A DNA stretch of 17,186 bases from Thioalkalivibrio sp. (GTDB lineage: Bacteria > Pseudomonadota > Gammaproteobacteria > Ectothiorhodospirales > Ectothiorhodospiraceae): the NCBI GenBank assembly GCA_003563455.1, contig PWRV01000040.1:1-17186 (forward strand). The letters are read 5' to 3'. The first letter of the stretch is position 1. Every line of letters begins with the position of its first letter. Positions 7,354 to 13,751 of the stretch are shown piece by piece. The position numbers and the translations under genes were made by a program. The notes under the pieces were generated by a model that saw only the letters and a program-made list of their open reading frames with translations, was not told where the DNA came from and made no database searches.

Positions 7354-8307
7354 ATGGAATTCAAGGACTACTACAAGACCCTCGACGTCCCGCGTGACGC
7401 CACCGTGGACGACATCAAGAAGGCCTACCGCAAGCTGGCCCGCAAGTTCCATCCCGATGTCTCCAGCGAACCGGACGCGGAGGCGCGCATGCAGGAGGTC
7501 AATGAAGCCTACGCGGTACTCTCCGACCCGGAAAAACGCGCCGCCTACGATCAGATCGGCCGCGGACACCAGCCCGGAGAGGAGTTCCGTCCACCGCCCG
7601 ACTGGGACGCTGGCTTCGAATTCTCCAGCAGGGGCTTCTCGCCGTCCGAGGAAGCCGCGTTCAGCGACTTCTTCTCTGAACTGTTCGGGCAGATGGGCGG
7701 CGGCCGTGCCCGCTACCACACGGGCGGCGGCGAGTTCCGGGCTCGCGGCGAGGATCATCACGCCAAGGTGCTTCTGGACATCGAGGATGCCTTCGAAGGC
7801 GCCACACGGCAGATCTCGCTGCGCGCCCCCCGGCTCGACGCCGAGGGGCGGGTCACGGTGGACACGCGAACCCTGAATGTCCGCATCCCGAAGGGCGTGC
7901 GCGAGGGCCAGGTGATCCGGCTCTCTGGCCAGGGCTCCCCCGGAATCGGTGGCGGGCCCGCAGGCGATCTGCTGCTGGAAGTGCATTTCCGGCCGCATCC
8001 CCGCTACCGTCCTGATGGCCGGGACATCCGGGTCACGCTGCCGGTCACCCCCTGGGAGGCGGCGCTGGGTGCGGTGCTGTCCGTTGAGCTTCCGGGTGGC
8101 AGCCAGAAGGTTCGCATTCCCGAGGGCGCCCAGAGTGGTCGCCAGCTGCGCGTGCGCGGCAAGGGGATTCCCGGGAGCCCGCCCGGGGACCTGCTGCTGG
8201 AAATCCAGGTGGTGCTGCCATCCGCCCGGAACCCCAGGGCGCGGGAGATTTACGAAACGATGGCGCGAGAACTGCCGTTCGACCCGCGCCGCGACGAGAG
8301 GGCCTGA
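7354..8307 (+). CDS. cbpA: DnaJ-class co-chaperone CbpA
   Basis: Type II Hsp40 co-chaperone that stimulates DnaK ATPase activity and delivers substrates; E. coli CbpA also binds DNA. The protein has 317 residues. The J domain covers residues 1-70 with the essential HPD motif at 33-35 (KFHPDV). A Gly/Phe-rich linker runs to about residue 125, then the two beta-sandwich DnaJ C-terminal domains follow. No CxxCxGxG zinc repeats are present, which separates it from DnaJ itself. ATG 7354 is preceded by AGGAG at a good distance; an upstream in-frame GTG (7315) is not needed. Three bases after its stop the cbpM-like modulator begins, the normal cbpAM arrangement. Confidence 0.93.
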   Translation: MEFKDYYKTLDVPRDATVDDIKKAYRKLARKFHPDVSSEPDAEARMQEVNEAYAVLSDPEKRAAYDQIGRGHQPGEEFRPPPDWDAGFEFSSRGFSPSEEAAFSDFFSELFGQMGGGRARYHTGGGEFRARGEDHHAKVLLDIEDAFEGATRQISLRAPRLDAEGRVTVDTRTLNVRIPKGVREGQVIRLSGQGSPGIGGGPAGDLLLEVHFRPHPRYRPDGRDIRVTLPVTPWEAALGAVLSVELPGGSQKVRIPEGAQSGRQLRVRGKGIPGSPPGDLLLEIQVVLPSARNPRAREIYETMARELPFDPRRDERA

Positions 8308-8310
8308 ACG

Positions 8311-8619
8311 ATGCGCGACGACGACGTCCTGACCGGTGCCGTAATCGAGGAGACCTGGCTGACCGTGGAGCAGATGGCCAAAATCTGCACGGTCGAGCCA
8401 CAGTGGCTGAGGCATCACCTCGAGGAAGGCCTGTTTCCGCGCACCGAGTGCGTTGCCGACACCTGGCGCTTTACCGGAGAGCACCTGCGCCGGGCCCGCC
8501 GCATGCGCGAGATGGAGCGGGTCTTCGACGCCGAGCCCGAACTGGCCGCCCTGGTGGCCGATCTGCTGGAGGAGATGGAGGCGATGCGCGCCCGCCTCCG
8601 CCGCGCAGGTCTCGACTGA
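8311..8619 (+). CDS. cbpM: Chaperone modulator CbpM, MerR-like
   Basis: Small protein of 102 residues that in E. coli binds the J domain of CbpA and blocks its co-chaperone and DNA-binding activities. The sequence has a MerR-like helix-turn-helix at about residues 18-60 (WLTVEQMAKICTVEPQWLRHHLEEGLFP), then a charged C-terminal helix (MREMERVF..ALVADLLEEME) that probably dimerises. It starts three bases after the cbpA stop codon and is co-transcribed with it. Position, length and sequence all support CbpM rather than an ordinary MerR regulator. Confidence 0.9.
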   Translation: MRDDDVLTGAVIEETWLTVEQMAKICTVEPQWLRHHLEEGLFPRTECVADTWRFTGEHLRRARRMREMERVFDAEPELAALVADLLEEMEAMRARLRRAGLD

Positions 8620-8687
8620 AACGCTTACGCGTCCCTTGTCCCCCGGCCTTCTTCACGGACGCGCCCAACTGCCGGGCGGCTTCGGGA

Positions 8688-10520
8688 TTACAGGCGGAGG
8701 TCGCCGTGGGCAGCGCGCGGCCGCAGATCATCCGGGATTGCTTCACCGCGCGACTCGAGTACCAGCCTTTCGACCCCCGAGGCATCGCATTCGCTCACGG
8801 TGAAGTCGAAGGTCACGAGATCCGCCTGCAGGCTCGCGGTGCGGCCGTCGCCGTGCCAGGACAGGTGCAGGCGATGCGGTGCACTCGGGGGGACGACAAG
8901 TTCACCGTTGAACGCGCCGGAGGTATTGCGCAGCCGGATCAGCGCGAGCTGATCCTGTACCACGGGCCACTCCAGCCGTCGCTCGATCTCGTCCGGACCG
9001 AGATTTGTGCGATTGATCTCCTTGTGACCCGCGGGCCCGCCCTTGTCCGCCGCCTCATAGTCGTTGCGACCGGCGAACAGATCCAGATACCAGATCTGCG
9101 GGATCCCCGGCATGAACATCTGGATGGCCCGCGCGAGCAACAGCTTGCGCTCGTCCTCGCCAAGGGCGCTGTAGTACGTCGCGTTGACCTGGTAGTACGC
9201 GATCTTTCTGCCGTCCGGACCGTAGAGATTCTTTACCCGCCCGCCGCGTTCGAGAATGCGATCCACGACCGCCTCGATCTCGTCGTCTTCGAGCAGCCCG
9301 GGATGGTAGACGCCGTCCCGCTCGGCGCCGCGCAGATCGAGAACCGGGATGCCGTCATGGCAACCGAGCATGTTGATGGTCTGCAGACCCTCGTTCCGGA
9401 TCTCCTCGATCCAGTGCAGAAGATGGACGCTCGTGCCGCGATCCAGCGCGTGGATCAGCAGACCCGGAAGGAAGAAGTCGTAAATGGGGTACCCTTCCTG
9501 CGCGACCTCGCGGTGCAAACCCTTGCCGTATTCGGCATGCACTTCAGGGAAGACAACGAGCCCGTACACTCGAGCTATATCCCGCAGCCGCGCGAGGTAA
9601 TCCCAGGTCCCCGGCTTGTTGAAGAAGTTGACCTGGCCGGGTTCCTTGTGCAGATAGGCGAAGGCGTCCAGCCGGATGATTCGGGCTCCGTAGTCCCGCA
9701 GACGCCGCAACGTCTCGTCATAGAACTCCCAGACCTTCTCGGACCGGGCGTTGAGATCCATCTGCCCGAGGTAGCAGCGGCGCCCGCGGAGGATTGCGCG
9801 GATCTCGTCGCGCAAATAGTCGTGACCGTCGAGATAGACCTTCTCGATGTCGCCTTCCGTCTCGATCGCCGTATTCAGTCGGGAGGCGATCTGCTCGGCG
9901 GTCTCGGGCGTAACACCGCTCAGCCCGTGCAACACCTCGGCCTCCACGGGTCGGTAGGTGATCTGCTGGTAGAAGGTGTTCCAGTACGGCCGTTCCGAAC
10001 CATCAGGAAAGCCGACCTTCAGGATCGGGAGCCCGGGCTTGCGCAGAAACAGTTTCTGCAAATGCTCGTCGTGCGGCACCACGTAGCCCTCTTCACCCGG
10101 TGTGCCGTGGCATTCCCAGAAGGCATTCCAGTCGAGAAAGAAGTCCTTGTACTCGGACTCGTCACCGCGTTCGAGCAGGTCCCGGAACTGCGGTGACGCG
10201 ACCGAGAGGTGGTTCAGGATCAGGTCGAACTTGAAGGTGATCCCGAGCCGGTCGAGATCGTCCAGATCGCCGGGTGAAACCAGTTCCAGGTTCAGCCCGT
10301 AGTCGATGATCGAGAAGCCGCGGTCGAGATCGCTGTTGAAGAATGTCGGCAGGACGTAGAGGAGCGAGAACGTATCCTCGAATTCCGGGCGCTTGAGCAG
10401 TGCCACCAGGCCGGACATCCTGCCGCCGATGCTGTCCGGGTAGGCATTGAGCATCACGCCCCGGGGGAGCATTTGGCCGGTTGTGCGGGTTTCATCTTGC
10501 ATGCGCTGACCTGCTGGCAT
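8688..10520 (-). CDS. GH13_18 glycoside phosphorylase, sucrose-phosphorylase-like
   Basis: Alpha-amylase-superfamily enzyme of the sucrose phosphorylase subfamily (GH13_18), which splits an alpha-glucoside with phosphate to give glucose 1-phosphate. The protein has 610 residues. The barrel carries the three carboxylates: nucleophile Asp285 (IRLDAFAY), acid/base Glu326 (FPEVHAEYG) and transition-state Asp389 (GCHDGIPVLDLRG). FKFDLILNHLS near residue 96 is the usual conserved region I. Subfamily members act on sucrose, sucrose 6-phosphate, glucosylglycerol or glucosylglycerate; the sequence does not decide which. It is longer than the roughly 490-560 residues typical of characterised members, mainly through a C-terminal beta domain. 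The start at ATG 10520 rests on GAGGAG at 10527-10532. Upstream is sor, separated by an intrinsic terminator ending 28 bases before the ATG. No signal peptide is seen, so it is cytoplasmic. Confidence 0.85.
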   Translation of the reverse strand: MPAGQRMQDETRTTGQMLPRGVMLNAYPDSIGGRMSGLVALLKRPEFEDTFSLLYVLPTFFNSDLDRGFSIIDYGLNLELVSPGDLDDLDRLGITFKFDLILNHLSVASPQFRDLLERGDESEYKDFFLDWNAFWECHGTPGEEGYVVPHDEHLQKLFLRKPGLPILKVGFPDGSERPYWNTFYQQITYRPVEAEVLHGLSGVTPETAEQIASRLNTAIETEGDIEKVYLDGHDYLRDEIRAILRGRRCYLGQMDLNARSEKVWEFYDETLRRLRDYGARIIRLDAFAYLHKEPGQVNFFNKPGTWDYLARLRDIARVYGLVVFPEVHAEYGKGLHREVAQEGYPIYDFFLPGLLIHALDRGTSVHLLHWIEEIRNEGLQTINMLGCHDGIPVLDLRGAERDGVYHPGLLEDDEIEAVVDRILERGGRVKNLYGPDGRKIAYYQVNATYYSALGEDERKLLLARAIQMFMPGIPQIWYLDLFAGRNDYEAADKGGPAGHKEINRTNLGPDEIERRLEWPVVQDQLALIRLRNTSGAFNGELVVPPSAPHRLHLSWHGDGRTASLQADLVTFDFTVSECDASGVERLVLESRGEAIPDDLRPRAAHGDLRL

Positions 10521-10548
10521 TTTGCACTCCTCGCTCAGGAGCGCCGTC

Positions 10549-10573
10549 AAAAAAAAGGCCTCCCGTAGAGGCC
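10549..10573 (-). terminator. Intrinsic terminator downstream of sor
   Basis: On the minus strand GGCCTC, a short loop and GAGGCC are followed directly by eight T. This is a textbook rho-independent terminator for transcripts coming from sor, whose stop codon is about 130 bases upstream. It ends only 28 bases before the next start codon, leaving no room for a normal promoter between them. Confidence 0.88.
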
Positions 10574-10704
10574 ATCAGCGGCGCAACGTAGACCAGATGG
10601 ACGCTGGCTGCAAGGGAAGGCGCTTGGTACCTGGATATTGCCCCTTGCGATCCGCGCACAAGACCCGTCAGAAGGCTCTGCCCCTGCAGGCAGGCCTTCG
10701 GACA

Positions 10705-11694
10705 TCAATGGAAGAAGATCATGTCCTCCATCGCTGGCGCGAACACCCGGTAATAGGGCGGCAGTCGCGCCAGATGGGCGAGCACGCCATCGTCGTGAAT
10801 CTTGCGCAACTCCGGATTGACGCCGGTCAGGGCAAGACCGAAGGTCAGCGTGTCGGGGCTTTCCCACTCCATGTGGACCACATATTCACGCGGCCCGCCG
10901 ATCGGGATCGGGGGTCCCTGATAGTCCTTGCCGAATTCCCCGTAATTGGTACGGCGCGATTTCGGGGGGTTCGCACCGAGTGTCTGCAGCGACTCCCAGA
11001 ACGCCGGCGGCTCCAGCTGGAACGTGCTCAGCGCGGCCTCGCCCTGCTTCTCCAGAATCATCCAGCCGATCATGCCCGGAGCGCTCTCCTTGAGCTTTTC
11101 GAGCGTCTCCACTGCGCCCTCGAGGAAGGCCTGCTCCTTGCCTTCCTGAACGTGGTGCTCGCCAAGGGCGACCAGCCGCTGCATGGCCAGGCGAACTTTC
11201 GGCGGCGGCTCCTGCTGGGCGAAGGCCGTGCCCATCACCCGGGGCACATCGGTCATGCCCACCAGCGGCGGCATGTCCGCCTCGACGATCGTGTAGACCG
11301 GTTCCGATGGCCCCTCAACGACCATATCCAGACAGCCGGCACAGAGCTCGAAGATGCGGTCGTATTGCTCGTAATGCATCCGCTCGTGTGATTCCGCATC
11401 CTCCCAGACCGTGTACTGCCAGAGATTCAGGGGGTTGAGCTTCAGGTTGGTGGGTGACTCCATCACCGCCTGGAGACTGTCCGCTGTGATCACCTGGGCG
11501 GCACCGTAACGCCCCCCCAGCGGATGCACACCCGTCTGGATGAACGCGTGAAAACCGAGAAAGCCGGGTTCGTTTGCCGTCGTCAGACAGACCTTCGGTC
11601 CGATGTGGGACATCTTCTCGAAGCTCGACGGGTCGTTGACGATCGCTGCCTTGTTGATGGCGAGAGCAGCGCCCTTCTTTATGCCTTGAACCAT
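10705..11694 (-). CDS. sor: Sulfur oxygenase reductase
   Basis: Cytoplasmic non-haem iron enzyme that converts elemental sulfur plus oxygen to sulfite and sulfide (with thiosulfate forming afterwards) without external cofactors, as a hollow 24-subunit shell. The protein has 329 residues, slightly longer than archaeal SOR. Hallmarks are present: Cys36 in GPKVC, the persulfide cysteine region; the iron ligands His103 and His107 (HERMH) and Glu131 (GPSEP); and the paired cysteines Cys118 and Cys121 (ELCAGC). NEPGFLGF, YVVHMEWESPDTL and the C-terminal YYRVFAPAMED also match the family. About ten extra residues lie between residues 72 and 91 relative to archaeal forms as I recall them. AGGAGG precedes the ATG by eight bases. 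A biochemically studied SOR from Thioalkalivibrio paradoxus has unusually low reductase activity; this is probably that protein or a close relative. The gene ends in an intrinsic terminator. Confidence 0.96.
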   Translation of the reverse strand: MVQGIKKGAALAINKAAIVNDPSSFEKMSHIGPKVCLTTANEPGFLGFHAFIQTGVHPLGGRYGAAQVITADSLQAVMESPTNLKLNPLNLWQYTVWEDAESHERMHYEQYDRIFELCAGCLDMVVEGPSEPVYTIVEADMPPLVGMTDVPRVMGTAFAQQEPPPKVRLAMQRLVALGEHHVQEGKEQAFLEGAVETLEKLKESAPGMIGWMILEKQGEAALSTFQLEPPAFWESLQTLGANPPKSRRTNYGEFGKDYQGPPIPIGGPREYVVHMEWESPDTLTFGLALTGVNPELRKIHDDGVLAHLARLPPYYRVFAPAMEDMIFFH

Positions 11695-11822
11695 GGTGCA
11701 TCCCTCCTGTATCGACTGTATGAATGAAACCGTCGTTCAGGATCCTGCACTTCTTGCGACCATTGTCAGACGCGAAGTTCCATCAGCGCACACGGCCGGA
11801 GGGGCCCATTCAGGCCTTCCGT

Positions 11823-13739
11823 TCAACTCGGGCGCATCGGGCGGAGCATCAGCCAGGCGATCCAGACCAGCAGCGTCACCGCGAGCACCGATAGTAGAGA
11901 TGCGGCCGGCGAGGGGTTCAGGGGCTCTGGCGGCTGTGGCAACCGCGGCGCCAATGCGCGCGCCTGCGGTAAAACCGGGTAGATGCCCTCGGTCATCCCG
12001 ATGGCAGCGTTTACGCGCTCAACCGCCTGATCGGTCAATGGAAGAGCGCGGGGAACAAAACTCGCTCCAGGCCCCTGGCTGGCGAGCCTGAGATCATCCG
12101 GCGGAGCGGGTCCTGCCAGCACCAGTTGCGTCACCAGCGTCTCTACGGGCGCGCTGAATCCGGGCATCCGTGCGCCATGGCCCTGGCCAGGAGTCAGAAA
12201 CCGCTCATAGTCCGACGGGGCAAGCTGCGCCGGCTGGTGGAAGGGGAAAACGATCCGGTTGTTACGCTGGGTCCAGTTGTCGACTTCGAGCAGCGGAAGG
12301 CCACGCTGCAGAAGTGCCAGGGCCGTCGAATTGCCGACCGGCTGCATCAGGATCGCGGCGTCCGCGCCGGTTCCGACCAGGGCATCGGCCAGCCTCCCGG
12401 GCGTATCGCCTTCCACCGGTTGAAGTGTAGCGGTCAGTTGCAGACCGTCGATGATCGACTGCGCCGCACGAAAACCACTCGAGCCCCGGGGACCGGTCGC
12501 GATCACGGTCGTGTCCTCGAGGCGTTTGACCTCCGGTTTCAATGCAAAGGCCTGCAGATAGCTGGTCCCGACCAGAGCCACAGCCTCGATGCCAGGACGC
12601 AACGGCGGCTGCCCGGTGGCCGGATCGACCGAACCGGGTGCAAAGAATGCCGGCGCACTGACCAGCGCCATCCGCGCACTCGCGTCGTCGATCGCGCCCA
12701 GCGGATCGTTGGAGCGGACCAGATTCACGGTGCTGGTCGGAAACGATCGACGCAGCTGGCGAAGGATTGCTCCTGCCTCGCCATCGGCGTTTGCCGAAAG
12801 GGAGACCGCAAGGTTCAGGGCCTGCCGATCCCGCTCGCCAATCTCGCCATCAATCAGACCGAGCCGAATCAGTTCATCCCGCACCACCTCCCTCGGATCC
12901 TCGCCGCGCACAGTGACCCTCCGGTTGAGGGCTCGCATCTGGGGGTTCTCGATCGCACCGGCCAGTTGCCCGAGAACATCCTCCAACGCGGGAAAGCGTT
13001 CCAGGGCGGCCTGCCGGTAAACCAGGGCGCCGTCATGGCGCGGAAAGAACCCGAGGTCGTCCGCGAGCACGCGAAGATCAAACATTTCGATCTGGGGATC
13101 AGCCGAACGGACCAGTGCGACATCAATGTCGCCGTCCATCAGGTAATCGTAGAGGTCGGCTCTGTCACGCGGCTCGACCTCCCGAACCCGATGAAACTTC
13201 ATGCCATACCGCCGCTCGAGCGGTGCAAGGCCGTCGATGGGGCGCGCCCGGAACTCACTGTCGATCCCGAGCACGATCCGGTCCGCGTGGCGCGCAAGGT
13301 CCGAGTAGCTGCGGATACCGAGCGCCAGCGCGCGGTCGTGCAGCATCGCGAAGCCTGGCCGGTTCTCGAAGCCCAACGCTTCACTCCAGCCCAGCCCGAG
13401 CGGAGCGTAGCGCTCACGCAAAAGGGCAATGGTCGTCTCCGTATCGGTATCGGGGTCCTGCACCAGCCCCAGCAGTGCCAGACCCGTACCCGTGTGCTCG
13501 GGATAGAGGTCGATCTCGCCGCGTTTCAGGGCCTCGAGCGTGAGCCGACTGCCGCCCAGGCCGATCCGCCGCTGCACCGGAATACCGGCAGCCTCGGCCA
13601 GCTCCGCTACCAGCTCGGCAACGATCTGGTTTTCCGGGGACTGCTTGCCGCCGATCTGCAATGGCTGCCGATCGCTGCCACATCCAACAAGGATGAAGAC
13701 CAGTGCCAGGACCGAAAGGATGCTGCGGATACCGGTCAC
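11823..13739 (-). CDS. Fusion lipoprotein: OpuAC/OsmF-like plus TAXI-like binding domains
   Basis: Predicted periplasmic solute-binding protein of 638 residues. It starts with a lipoprotein signal ending in lipobox LVGC (Cys20). Residues 25-295 look like the quaternary-amine binding domain of ABC uptake systems (OpuAC/OsmF type): GGKQSPENQIVAELVAEL, GLGGSRLTLEAL, then GEIDLYPEHTGTG. Residues 300-590 look like a second binding fold of the TAXI/NMT1 type (VIATGPRGSSGFRAAQ, then LVGTGADAAILMQPVGN). A Pro-rich linker and one membrane helix (about 610-630) end in Arg residues, so the C-terminus should be cytoplasmic. The GTG start at 13739 is chosen because GAGGAG (13746-13751) precedes it, overlapping the stop codon of the BCCT gene; the upstream open frame lies inside that gene. 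No ABC permease or ATPase gene is nearby. Ligand unknown; glycine betaine or a related solute is a fair guess for domain 1. The second-domain assignment is weaker. Confidence 0.8.
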   Translation of the reverse strand: MTGIRSILSVLALVFILVGCGSDRQPLQIGGKQSPENQIVAELVAELAEAAGIPVQRRIGLGGSRLTLEALKRGEIDLYPEHTGTGLALLGLVQDPDTDTETTIALLRERYAPLGLGWSEALGFENRPGFAMLHDRALALGIRSYSDLARHADRIVLGIDSEFRARPIDGLAPLERRYGMKFHRVREVEPRDRADLYDYLMDGDIDVALVRSADPQIEMFDLRVLADDLGFFPRHDGALVYRQAALERFPALEDVLGQLAGAIENPQMRALNRRVTVRGEDPREVVRDELIRLGLIDGEIGERDRQALNLAVSLSANADGEAGAILRQLRRSFPTSTVNLVRSNDPLGAIDDASARMALVSAPAFFAPGSVDPATGQPPLRPGIEAVALVGTSYLQAFALKPEVKRLEDTTVIATGPRGSSGFRAAQSIIDGLQLTATLQPVEGDTPGRLADALVGTGADAAILMQPVGNSTALALLQRGLPLLEVDNWTQRNNRIVFPFHQPAQLAPSDYERFLTPGQGHGARMPGFSAPVETLVTQLVLAGPAPPDDLRLASQGPGASFVPRALPLTDQAVERVNAAIGMTEGIYPVLPQARALAPRLPQPPEPLNPSPAASLLSVLAVTLLVWIAWLMLRPMRPS

Positions 13740-13745
13740 AAGGGG

Positions 13746-13751
13746 CTCCTC
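13746..13751 (-). promoter_or_regulatory. Ribosome-binding site deciding a GTG start, coupled to BCCT stop
   Basis: GAGGAG on the minus strand, six bases before GTG 13739. It overlaps the TGA of the BCCT gene (13750-13752). This supports translational coupling of the carrier and the binding-protein fusion. Confidence 0.65.

Noticed and set aside
7321..8484. 387-residue open frame on the minus strand
   Set aside because: Antisense to cbpA and cbpM, with no recognisable domain.
8403..10196. 597-residue plus-strand frame spanning cbpM and the GH13_18 gene
   Set aside because: It runs out of frame through cbpM and antisense through the GH13_18 gene, both well supported.
10548..10550. Alternative TTG start for the GH13_18 gene
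   Set aside because: It lies within the T tract of the terminator and lacks a ribosome-binding site. ATG 10520 has GAGGAG at the right distance.
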